Source: Acidobacteriota bacterium
GTDB taxonomy: Bacteria; Acidobacteriota; Terriglobia; Terriglobales; Acidobacteriaceae
Assembly: GCA_021851625.1 (NCBI GenBank)
Contig: JAJZCX010000017.1
Coordinates: 1 to 11,640, forward strand
DNA: 11,640 nucleotides
Reading direction: 5' to 3'
Under the pieces are notes generated by a model. It did no database searches. It worked only from the letters and a program-made list of their open reading frames with translations, and was not told the DNA's origin. Of this stretch, positions 1 through 6,561 are shown in pieces; the stretch's first letter is position 1; each line of letters starts with the position of its first letter. The position numbers were made by a program, and so were the translations under genes.

Positions 1-614
1 AGGCCCGCGCTGGAGTGCCCGCCCCAATGACCGTCGATGCCATCAAAGCTGCGCTGCGCGTCGGTGAATCCAAAGTTGCCGACCAGCCGCTGTTGAATGC
101 GATTGGCCTGCAACCAGACGAGCGTTGGATTTTTCTGTTGCAACTCCACGCCTTCGAAAAATTCAAAGCGCCCGATACGCAGGTCTCTGTCCACTCCAGC
201 GATGTGATAGCGCACATATCCCTGCTTAAAGAAAGCCGCTGCGGGATAGTTGTTGTTGCCGTTGGCGGCGTAGTAGGTTGCGCCCAAGCCCAACTGCCCC
301 TGTGCCAGCACGGGAGAAACAGCATCCGTCGGCGCGTCGAGAATCGCGGGCTGGGCCAACTCCAGCATCCAATCCCAGTGGTGAATCTTTTGCGCCACGC
401 CGATGCGCACCAGCGATTCGACGTAACCGTAGGTCTCCGACTCCGGCGGCGCGGCAAACCACTGCCAGGCGTCCAAGCGTGTGCGGTCATAGACGGAAAC
501 ACTGACCGGAGAGCCATGCTTTGTGGACGCTGCAGGCGCAGTGGACGAACCGGCCCACGCACACGCAGATGCAGCCAACACAGCGACAAGCAAAAAGGAT
601 CGTTGCAATCTCAT
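1..614 (-). CDS. Alginate-export-family outer membrane porin, 3' end cut by window edge
   Basis: 204 codons are visible and the reading frame is open to the left edge, so the C-terminal part is missing. The start at 614 is preferred because GGAGA (627-623) lies 8 nt upstream; a second ATG at 629 would add METKL but has only a weak AAGAAG. Residues 1-21 form a Sec signal peptide (MRLQR, hydrophobic core, likely cleavage after AWA). The mature part resembles the Alginate_exp family: 'DAWQWFAAPPESETYGYVESLVRIG' (split over residues 48-72), 'GQLGLGATYYAANGN' (106-120), 'LRIGRFEFFEGVE' (145-157) and 'NRIQQRLVGNFGFT' (171-184), with the alternating pattern of a beta-barrel. Family members are outer-membrane pores named after AlgE. 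The substrate cannot be told from the sequence and need not be alginate. It is divergent from the nitrate operon, and no functional link is evident. Confidence 0.8.
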   Translation of the reverse strand, partial: MRLQRSFLLVAVLAASACAWAGSSTAPAASTKHGSPVSVSVYDRTRLDAWQWFAAPPESETYGYVESLVRIGVAQKIHHWDWMLELAQPAILDAPTDAVSPVLAQGQLGLGATYYAANGNNNYPAAAFFKQGYVRYHIAGVDRDLRIGRFEFFEGVELQQKNPTLVWLQANRIQQRLVGNFGFTDAQRSFDGIDGHWGGHSSAG

Positions 615-1002
615 CAATTTGGTCTCCATAAACAATCTTCTTTAGAAAATGCGAAGCGGTTCCGCCTGTTGGCAGCTAGAGAACGGACACGGAGCAACGG
701 GGCGGAATGGGAAGCGCTTCAGACGGCGCGCTGCAAGGAGATGCTGTACGGGGCAGGAGACACGACAGGGTGTCGCAGAAAAACTCGTGGTGTACGTGTT
801 GTATATCACGCGAACTTGTTTCCGCAAGGCACACACTCCACTTCTCTCTGTATTTGTATGACCATTTGCCCCATGGCAGCCGTGCACATCTCTCACCGCA
901 TCTGGTTGCATCCGTTCCACTTGATTCCTAGTGGATGTTATCGTGATCCTCTCTACGATTGCCTCATGCTTTCGATGGAGAAAAGCCTCAACCTGCGCAA
1001 GC
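615..1002. other. Gene-free divergent spacer between the porin and the nitrate operon
   Basis: No convincing gene was found on either strand. The open frames here have no family resemblance and are by-products of high GC content. The stretch must hold the porin promoter, but I cannot place it with confidence. Two modest palindromes stand out: CGTGGTGTAC (786-795) against GTATATCACG (801-810), matching at 8 of 10 positions around a 5-nt spacer, and CCACT (917-921) against AGTGG (930-934). Either could be an operator. Neither matches a site I recognise. Confidence 0.4.
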
Positions 1003-1032
1003 CTGACTACTGCGTTACCGGAGTGTGATACT
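1003..1032 (+). promoter_or_regulatory. Candidate sigma70-type promoter of the nitrate operon
   Basis: CTGACT (1003-1008) matches four of six bases of the -35 consensus. After an 18-nt spacer, GATACT (1027-1032) matches four of six bases of the -10 consensus and carries the extended TGn element (TGT, 1024-1026 region). Transcription would start near 1039, giving a leader of about 210 nt before the start codon at 1251. GAGT/ACTC around the -10 forms a small palindrome (1021-1033) that could bind a repressor. This is inferred from sequence only. Confidence 0.35.
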
Positions 1033-1080
1033 CTGCGCACAGTTGTTCTTTTGCGGAGTGCGACGATGCGCTCCCGCCCT

Positions 1081-1175
1081 TGGCACCCAGTACGTGCCAC
1101 CTGTACCCTCCACGCTGGCATTCCTTGGAAACCCTGCCGTTTCCGCTCTCGTTCCGATCGCACGCCTGTGCGTGC
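1081..1175 (+). promoter_or_regulatory. Leader RNA with three small hairpins upstream of the terminator
   Basis: Three short stem-loops are read directly from the sequence. The first is TGGCAC (1081-1086) pairing with GTGCCA (1094-1099), loop of 7. The second is GGAAAC (1127-1132) with GTTTCC (1139-1144), hexaloop CCTGCC. The third is GCACG (1160-1164) with CGTGC (1171-1175), loop CCTGTG, which could close further to a CTGT tetraloop. The last two share CCTG at the same loop position. Tandem hexaloop hairpins ahead of a terminator are known from NasR/NasT (ANTAR) antitermination leaders of nitrate-assimilation operons. The usual ANTAR loop has A at position 1 and G at position 4; here only the G at position 4 is present. 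The role is inferred. Confidence 0.4.
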
Positions 1176-1202
1176 CCGGAGCGCGAATGTGCTTTTCACG
1201 GC

Positions 1203-1242
1203 AGTGTGGCTGCGCCTTGCGCAGCACCCACACTTTTCTTTT
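1203..1242 (+). terminator. Strong intrinsic terminator (probable attenuator) just before the nitrate operon
   Basis: AGTGTGG (1203-1209) pairs with CCACACT (1228-1234), and the inner CTGCGC (1210-1215) pairs with GCGCAG (1219-1224) across the loop CTT. The only interruption is a 3-nt bulge (CAC, 1225-1227). This 13-bp GC-rich stem runs straight into TTTTCTTTT (1234-1242), so it is a complete Rho-independent terminator on the plus strand; the minus strand has no T tract. It ends 8 nt before the ATG at 1251 and no gene lies upstream on this strand. It most likely stops transcription of the downstream operon conditionally (attenuation). It could instead end an unrecognised small RNA. Confidence 0.75.
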
Positions 1243-1250
1243 GGGTTTCG

Positions 1251-2897
1251 ATGGAGGTCGCCTTGCCCTTGCCATTGCTCGAACGCTCCGGCGACGGAAC
1301 GGATTTCGTGATCCTGTCGCAGCACGCGCCCATTGCGCGTAGCAGCGTGGGTGTGACCGTGTGCGACTTCGGCACGAGCACTGGCATTTTGGATGGCACC
1401 GACACATTGCACGCAGCGGAATCCAACGCGCGCATCCCTGCGCAAGCGCCCGGACCGGGCGAGCAGTATCGTTTTCACTTCGACATGACGAAATGCATCG
1501 GCTGCCAGTGTTGCGTGGTGGCCTGCAATGAGCAGAATGGCAATCCGCCCGACTTGCACTGGCGCAGAGTGGGCGAGATTGAAGGCGGCACGTACCCCAA
1601 CACATTGCGCAGCTATCTTTCCATGGGCTGCAATCACTGCGTGGAGCCGACCTGCCTCGAAGGCTGCCCGGTGGATGCCTACCGCAAAGATGGCGCGTCA
1701 GGGCTGGTGCTGCACAGCGCCGATGCCTGCATCGGCTGCCAATACTGCACGTGGAATTGTTCCTATGGCGTGCCGCAGTACAACCCGGAGCGCGGCGTGG
1801 TGGGCAAGTGTGACATGTGCCATGGCCGCCTCAACGAAGGCCGCGAACCGGCCTGCGTCCACGCCTGCCCTGAAGGCGCAATCACCATCGAGATCGTCAA
1901 CATCGCGCAGTGGAGAGAGGAGTACGCGCAGGGCGCGAATGCTCCCGGCATGCCCTCTGCCGATGACAGCCTTTCCACCACGCGACTCACGCTGCCCGAT
2001 GCGCTGCCGCACGACACCGATAAAGTGAACAGCGATCGTGTGCGTCTGGAGCATCCACACTGGCCGCTGATCGTGATGACCGTGCTGACACAGCTTTCCG
2101 TGGGAGCGCTGACCTCCCTGTGGCTGGCTTCGCTGGTGCTGGGTGCGCGTGCAGTGCGCTTTCCTGCGCTGTTTTCGCTCGGCGTGGGCATGATCGCACT
2201 CGGTGCATCGACTTTGCATCTGGGGCGACCCATCCATGCCTATCGTGCGTTGAAGATGTGGCGGCGCTCTTGGCTGAGCCGCGAGGTATTGCTCTTTGCC
2301 ATCTTCGCTGGCATCGCCTGCACATACGCGTTGAGCCTGTGGCAGCAGTTGCCCGGCGCAGCGCTGCTGGGTGCGTGCACGGCGATCGCCGGGGCCAGCG
2401 GCATCTACGCCAGTTCCAAACTCTATCGTGTGCCCGCGCGCCCGGCATGGAACAGCCGCAACACCACGGCGGAGTTCTTCTTTTCCGCGCTGCTGCTCGG
2501 CCCGCTCTTTTTGCTGGCCTTGCCCGGCAGCGCGCGGCTATGGCCACTGCGCGCTTTGTGCGTGGCGGTTAGCTGCACGTTGCTACTGGTGTTGGTGCTG
2601 CGCATTTTGCGCCTCACACAGTCGCAGGTCTGGGAGAAAATGGCCACGGCCTCGCTGCTCTCCACGCGGCTGTCTTCGCTGCTGATCGTGCGCATCGCTC
2701 TCGGTCTGCTCGGTGGAGCACTGCTGCCAATCCTGGCGCGTGACTGGGCCAGCGGTTGGGCGCACGGCTGGGTGCTCGACGGGATCGCGCTCCTGCTCGC
2801 CTGCGCAGCCGAGACGATTGGGCGCTATCTCTTCTTCGTCAGCGTCGTGCCAAAAAACATTGCTGCCGCCTATCTGGGCCACACGGAGGCTGCATGA
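1251..2897 (+). CDS. Fused DmsB-like four-[4Fe-4S] protein and DmsC/YnfH-type membrane anchor
   Basis: 548 aa in one frame, joining two subunits that are separate in DmsABC. Residues 71-215 are the ferredoxin-like electron-transfer part with sixteen cysteines in four groups: C82/85/88/92, C127/130/135/139, C160/163/166/170 and C187/190/202/206. These suit four [4Fe-4S] clusters. From about 270 to the end is a DmsC-like multi-helix membrane domain with 'LGASTLHLGRP' (317-327), 'SWLSREVLLFA' and 'GRYLFFVSVVPKNIA' (524-538). It should take electrons from quinol and pass them to the catalytic subunit encoded next. No Tat signal is present. The start at 1251 is chosen because upstream in-frame codons (to 1080) look non-coding and cover the terminator. 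Its ribosome site is weak (TTGGG), so a later GTG near 1308 is possible. The stop overlaps the next start (ATGA). Confidence 0.85.
   Translation: MEVALPLPLLERSGDGTDFVILSQHAPIARSSVGVTVCDFGTSTGILDGTDTLHAAESNARIPAQAPGPGEQYRFHFDMTKCIGCQCCVVACNEQNGNPPDLHWRRVGEIEGGTYPNTLRSYLSMGCNHCVEPTCLEGCPVDAYRKDGASGLVLHSADACIGCQYCTWNCSYGVPQYNPERGVVGKCDMCHGRLNEGREPACVHACPEGAITIEIVNIAQWREEYAQGANAPGMPSADDSLSTTRLTLPDALPHDTDKVNSDRVRLEHPHWPLIVMTVLTQLSVGALTSLWLASLVLGARAVRFPALFSLGVGMIALGASTLHLGRPIHAYRALKMWRRSWLSREVLLFAIFAGIACTYALSLWQQLPGAALLGACTAIAGASGIYASSKLYRVPARPAWNSRNTTAEFFFSALLLGPLFLLALPGSARLWPLRALCVAVSCTLLLVLVLRILRLTQSQVWEKMATASLLSTRLSSLLIVRIALGLLGGALLPILARDWASGWAHGWVLDGIALLLACAAETIGRYLFFVSVVPKNIAAAYLGHTEAA
2885..2889 (+). 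promoter_or_regulatory. Ribosome binding site fixing the nitrate reductase start
   Basis: GGAGG lies inside the end of the fusion gene, 4 nt before the ATG at 2894. The ATGA overlap (2894-2897) implies translational coupling. It argues against any earlier in-frame start, which would lie inside the membrane-anchor gene. Confidence 0.7.
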
Positions 2898-5095
2898 GAA
2901 TCGCGCGCACGCTTGGATTGGACATTCTCAAAGAGAAGTACGCCTACGCCTCCGACGAAGAGGCGGGCTATATCTCAACGCAAAGAGTGGCCGAGCGCTG
3001 GGTGCGCACCACCTGCGGCTATTGCTCGGTCGGCTGCGGCATGCAGATTGGCGTGCGTGGCAATCAGGCCGTCGCCGTGCGTGGAGATGAAGACCATCCC
3101 GTCAATCGCGGCAAGCTCTGCCCCAAGGGACTCTCCGAGCATCACACCCTCGCCGCAGCGGGCCGCGCGCTGCATCCGCTGCTGCGCAAGCATGGCAAAC
3201 TGCAACGCGTGACTTGGGATGCGGCGATGCAAACCATGGCCGCGCGCCTGCGCGATGTGCAGAAAAAATATGGTGCGCAATCGGTCGGCGTCCTCAGTAC
3301 TGGACAGATGGTCACCGAGGAGTTCTACACGCTGGGCAAGCTGGTACAGCTTGGCCTTGGCACACGCAATTACGACGGCAACACCACACTGTGCATGTCA
3401 ACGGCGGTGGCCGGATACAAGCGCAGCTTTGGCAGCGATGGACCGCCGGGTTGCTATGACGATTTGGAACAGGCCGAGGTGCTGTTCCTGATCGGAGCCA
3501 ATATCGCGGAGAATCATCCGATTCTCTGCCAGCGATTAGAGGCGCGACGCAGCGGCACGGTCATCGTCGCCGATCCGCGCGTAACCAAAACCGCGATGAT
3601 GGCCGACCTGTTCCTGCCGGTGCAGCCGCGCTCCGACCTCGCGCTGTTGAATGGTTTGGCGCATCTGCTGATCGAAAACAACTGGATCGACCACAACTAC
3701 ATCGAGCGCCACACGCAGGGCTTCGATGCTTTGCGCGCACACGTTGCCCAATACACGCCGACGCGCGTGGCCGAGATCACCGGCCTGCCTGTCGCACAGT
3801 TGCAAAAGACGGCGCGACTGCTGGGCACGGCGCGCTCAGCCTGCATTGCGTGGACGATGGGCGTCAATCACAGCTCCAAAGGCACGGAGACGGTGAACGC
3901 GATCAATAACCTCGCGCTGCTTACCGGCAACGTGGGCCGCGCAGGGTCTTCGCCGTTTTCCATCACTGGCCAATGCAATGCCATGGGCACGCGCGAGTCC
4001 GGCTTCACCTCTGGCCTGCCCGGCTATCGCAAATTTGAAAGCGAGACCGACCGCGCGGAGATGGCCGCGCTCTGGGGAATCGATGCTGCGCGCATTCCCA
4101 CCGCACGCGGCCTGGCCTATCCTGACATCGTTGAGGCCATGGTGCGTAAGGAGATTCGCGCGCTTTGGATTGTCGCCACCAATCCCATCGTTTCCTTTCC
4201 GAATCTCGACGTGCTGTTGCAGGGGTTGAACAATTTGGAATTTCTCGTAGTGCAGGACGGCTTTCATCCCACGCCGACCACAACGCTCGCGCACATGGTG
4301 TTGCCCGCGGCGATCTGGGGCGAGAAGGAAGGCACCTACACCAACTCCGAGCGGCGCGTGAGCAAGGTGAATCGCGCTGTCACTCCGCCCGCCGAGGCGC
4401 GCACGGACTTTGATATTTTTTTGAACCTTGCGCGCGAGCTGGGATGCGCCGAAGAACTCTTCCCCGGATGGAGCACGCCGCAGGATGCCTTCAACGAGTG
4501 GAAGCGCGTCTCCGCCGGACGCCTGTGCGATTACTCCGGCATGGACTATGCCGCGATCGAAGCCAGCGGCGGCATCCAATGGCCGTATTCAGCGAGCACA
4601 GAGGATGCTCCGCAGTCCACGCGACGCCTGTACGCGAGCGGACAATTCCAAACCGAAGACGGCAAAGCCAAACTGCTCTGCACGGATTGGGAGCCGTTCC
4701 CGGAGCAGCCCAGCGAAGAATTTCCGCTGGTGTTGAACACGGGCCGCACCGTGGAGCACTGGCACACGCGCACCAAAACCGGCGCGGTGCCCATTCTGCA
4801 CAACCTCTCTCCCCGCGCCTGGCTGGAGATGAATCCGCGCGACGCCTCCCGGTTGCGGCTGCGCGCACACGACAAGGTGGATGTGGTCTCGGCGCGCGGC
4901 ACCGTGCGCGGCGTGGAACTGCGCGTGACGGAGATTATCGCGCCGGGCCAGGTCTTCATGCCCTTTCACTTTGCCGAAACGAATGTGAATCAAGTGACGC
5001 AGAGCGCCTTCGATCCCATTTCACGGGAGCCGAATTACAAGCAGTGCGCTGTGCGCATTGAAAAAACCGTGGAGCACGGTTCGCGGCGCGCCTAG
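2894..5095 (+). CDS. nasA: Molybdopterin nitrate reductase, NasA/NarB type, catalytic subunit
   Basis: 733 aa, close to the cyanobacterial NarB length and without the C-terminal [2Fe-2S] extension of Klebsiella NasA. Nitrate is reduced to nitrite at a Mo-bis-MGD centre. The N-terminus binds one [4Fe-4S] cluster (C41, C44, C48, C76), followed by the conserved Lys78 of 'CPKG'. C167 in 'TTLCMSTAVAGYKRSFG' is the expected Mo ligand of the Nap/Nas group. 'GCYDDLE', 'GANIAENHPIL' (201-211) and 'GVNHSSKGTETVNAINNLALLTGN' (323-346 in part) follow family order. The C-terminal dinucleotide-binding domain has 'NTGRTVEHWHTRTKTG' (615-630) and 'FDPISREPNYKQCAV' (706-720). No Tat signal, so it should act in the cytoplasm. 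It lies in an operon between its probable electron donor and a NarK transporter, which supports nitrate as substrate. Another oxyanion substrate cannot be excluded from sequence alone. Confidence 0.88.
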   Translation: MRIARTLGLDILKEKYAYASDEEAGYISTQRVAERWVRTTCGYCSVGCGMQIGVRGNQAVAVRGDEDHPVNRGKLCPKGLSEHHTLAAAGRALHPLLRKHGKLQRVTWDAAMQTMAARLRDVQKKYGAQSVGVLSTGQMVTEEFYTLGKLVQLGLGTRNYDGNTTLCMSTAVAGYKRSFGSDGPPGCYDDLEQAEVLFLIGANIAENHPILCQRLEARRSGTVIVADPRVTKTAMMADLFLPVQPRSDLALLNGLAHLLIENNWIDHNYIERHTQGFDALRAHVAQYTPTRVAEITGLPVAQLQKTARLLGTARSACIAWTMGVNHSSKGTETVNAINNLALLTGNVGRAGSSPFSITGQCNAMGTRESGFTSGLPGYRKFESETDRAEMAALWGIDAARIPTARGLAYPDIVEAMVRKEIRALWIVATNPIVSFPNLDVLLQGLNNLEFLVVQDGFHPTPTTTLAHMVLPAAIWGEKEGTYTNSERRVSKVNRAVTPPAEARTDFDIFLNLARELGCAEELFPGWSTPQDAFNEWKRVSAGRLCDYSGMDYAAIEASGGIQWPYSASTEDAPQSTRRLYASGQFQTEDGKAKLLCTDWEPFPEQPSEEFPLVLNTGRTVEHWHTRTKTGAVPILHNLSPRAWLEMNPRDASRLRLRAHDKVDVVSARGTVRGVELRVTEIIAPGQVFMPFHFAETNVNQVTQSAFDPISREPNYKQCAVRIEKTVEHGSRRA

Positions 5096-5109
5096 TTTGC
5101 GCGCATTGC

Positions 5110-5158
5110 AAAGAAATCCCTTCACGCGCGGCGGAAGCGCGACGGGCGGCATTTCTTT
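5110..5158 (+). repeat. Composite inverted repeat between nasA and narK
   Basis: AAAGAAAT (5110-5117) is a perfect complement of ATTTCTTT (5151-5158). Inside it, CCC (5118-5120) can pair with GGG (5144-5146), and CGCGC (5125-5129) with GCGCG (5137-5141) around a 7-nt loop. The RNA could fold into one long interrupted hairpin starting 15 nt after the nasA stop. It may reduce read-through into narK, protect the upstream mRNA, or separate the expression of enzyme and transporter. TTTTTT at 5171-5176 is 12 nt beyond the stem, too far for a classical terminator. Confidence 0.5.
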
Positions 5159-5182
5159 CTACCTAGGATATTTTTTCGCACG

Positions 5183-5188
5183 AAGGAG
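5183..5188 (+). promoter_or_regulatory. Ribosome binding site of narK
   Basis: AAGGAG is a strong Shine-Dalgarno sequence 9 nt before the ATG at 5198. A GTG at 5195 lies 6 nt away and would add one Met. ATG is preferred as the commoner start codon; the choice changes the protein by one residue. Confidence 0.65.
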
Positions 5189-5197
5189 CGATCTGTG

Positions 5198-6490
5198 ATG
5201 GAACGAACGGAGATGCAAACCCAATCTTTTTGGAAGGTCGGCCACTGGCCCACACTGATGGCCGCCTTTTTGTACTTTGACGTCAGCTTCATGGTCTGGG
5301 TACTGCTCGGCCCGCTGGCGCCGGCCATCACGCAACATCTGCACATGAATGCGACCCAGAAAGGTCTGCTGGTCGCACTGCCGCTGCTCGGCGGCGCATT
5401 CTTTCGTCCGATTCTTGGCGCGCTCTGCGACCGATTCGGCGGACGTCGCATCGGCCTGCTCGGTTTGACCCTGACGCTAGTGCCACTTTTTTGGGGATGG
5501 CGATATGCCGCGCAACCCTGGCATTTTTACGCGCTCGGCTTTCTGCTCGGCATCGCAGGCGCTAGCTTTGCCGTGGCTTTGCCGCTGGCCAGCAAGTGGT
5601 ATCCCAGCGAATATCAAGGCCGCGTGATGGGTATCGCCGGTGCGGGCAACTCGGGCACGCTGCTGGCCACGCTCTTTGCGCCGCGCCTAGCCAAACACTT
5701 TGGCTGGGCCAACACATTTGTTCTGGCCGCACTGCCGGTGCTCTGCGTGCTGGTGCTCTTCGCGTTGCTGGCCAAGGACAGTCCCACGCCGCGCAAGGCC
5801 ATCGCATGGAAGGAATACAAAAAAATCCTGAGCGAGCCGGATACGCTTTGGATGTGCCTGCTCTACAGCCTAACCTTTGGTGGATTTGTCGGGCTGGCCA
5901 GCTTTCTCACGCTCTTCTTCCACGACCAATATCATCTCTCCGCCGTGCGCGCTGGAGACTTCACCACGCTGGTTGTCTTTGCCGGAAGCTATCTGCGCCC
6001 CGTGGGCGGCTGGCTGTCTGACAAACTCGGCGGCTATCGACTGCTGATCGGCATCTTCCTCTCCGTCGGCATCTGCATGGGCGTGATGGGAAGATTGCCC
6101 GCGTTCCCCTTGGCCACCGCGCTGCTCTTCGTGGTGATGAGCTTGCTCGGCATGGGCAATGGTGCGGTCTTTCAATTGGTACCGCTGCGCTTTCCGGCGA
6201 TTGTCGGCGTCATCACCGGCTTGGTTGGCGCGGCGGGCGGCATTGGCGGATTCTTTCTGCCTTCGACACTCGGCATGTTCAAAGACCGCGCGGGCAGCTA
6301 TGGCGCGGGCTTTGATTTCTATGCCGTGCTCTTCTTCCTCGCTGCGCCGCTGCTGCTGGAGTTGGGCCGCAAATGGCACGCAAGCTGGCGCGAAGAGGTC
6401 GTCGCACAAGCAGGCATCTTCTCCTATCGCAATCCGGTGGAGCGCGAGCGGCCCAGTTTTGCCGAGACCGCTGAGGCTGTGGCGGAATAA
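5198..6490 (+). CDS. narK: NarK-type nitrate/nitrite transporter (major facilitator superfamily)
   Basis: 430 aa inner-membrane carrier with the hydrophobic profile of about 12 helices. Both nitrate signature motifs of the nitrate/nitrite porter family are visible: 'GIAGAGNSGTLLATLFAPRL' (145-164) and 'GLVGAAGGIGGFFLP' (341-355). The helix-2 arginine R70 ('FFRPILGALCDRFGGRR') and R267 in 'GSYLRPVGGWLSDKLGG' sit where family members bind the anion. The N-terminus 'GHWPTLMAAFLYFDVSFMVWVLLGPLAP' (split over 15-42) is typical. It is the third gene of the nitrate operon, 102 nt after nasA and behind a hairpin. It likely imports nitrate for the cytoplasmic reductase. Whether it works by nitrate/proton symport or nitrate/nitrite exchange cannot be read from the sequence, but with an assimilatory-type reductase import is the more likely need. 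Confidence 0.9.
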   Translation: MERTEMQTQSFWKVGHWPTLMAAFLYFDVSFMVWVLLGPLAPAITQHLHMNATQKGLLVALPLLGGAFFRPILGALCDRFGGRRIGLLGLTLTLVPLFWGWRYAAQPWHFYALGFLLGIAGASFAVALPLASKWYPSEYQGRVMGIAGAGNSGTLLATLFAPRLAKHFGWANTFVLAALPVLCVLVLFALLAKDSPTPRKAIAWKEYKKILSEPDTLWMCLLYSLTFGGFVGLASFLTLFFHDQYHLSAVRAGDFTTLVVFAGSYLRPVGGWLSDKLGGYRLLIGIFLSVGICMGVMGRLPAFPLATALLFVVMSLLGMGNGAVFQLVPLRFPAIVGVITGLVGAAGGIGGFFLPSTLGMFKDRAGSYGAGFDFYAVLFFLAAPLLLELGRKWHASWREEVVAQAGIFSYRNPVERERPSFAETAEAVAE

Positions 6491-6506
6491 GCTTCTCTCT
6501 CTTCCC

Positions 6507-6537
6507 GCGCGCCGCAAGCAGCAAGCTTTCGGCGCGC
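6507..6537. terminator. Strong hairpin after narK, probable end of the nitrate operon
   Basis: GCGCGCCG (6507-6514) pairs perfectly with CGGCGCGC (6530-6537), and inside it AAGC (6516-6519) pairs with GCTT (6525-6528) around a 5-nt loop, with one C/T mismatch between the two helices. It begins 16 nt after the narK stop and ends 24 nt before the next start. There is no T tract on either side, so it is a hairpin-only terminator candidate or an mRNA-stabilising structure. Confidence 0.5.
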
Positions 6538-6561
6538 AGGCTAAGATCGAAGTGAGTCTCT

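Noticed and set aside
15..1028. 337-codon plus-strand open frame
   Set aside because: It lies antisense to the porin over its first 600 nt, has no recognisable family, and its composition is that of a GC-driven shadow frame.
1081..1099. Sigma54 promoter suggested by TGGCAC
   Set aside because: The GC expected 10 nt after the GG is absent, and the element is part of a perfect 6-bp hairpin.
1080..1250. Upstream extension of the DmsB-DmsC fusion to a TTG at 1080
   Set aside because: The extra 57 residues are Pro/Cys-rich with no family resemblance, and the DNA holds the leader hairpins and the intrinsic terminator.
1039..1250. Molybdenum-cofactor riboswitch upstream of a molybdoenzyme operon
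   Set aside because: I could not recognise its conserved core in the leader. The hairpins plus terminator explain the structure better, but a covariance search would be needed to exclude it.
642..1637. 331-codon minus-strand open frame
   Set aside because: It overlaps the terminator and the well-supported cysteine-rich part of the DmsB-DmsC fusion, and its translation has no domain-like features.
3836..4579. 247-codon minus-strand open frame inside nasA
   Set aside because: It is fully antisense to conserved nasA motifs, and the protein sequence is low in identifiable features.
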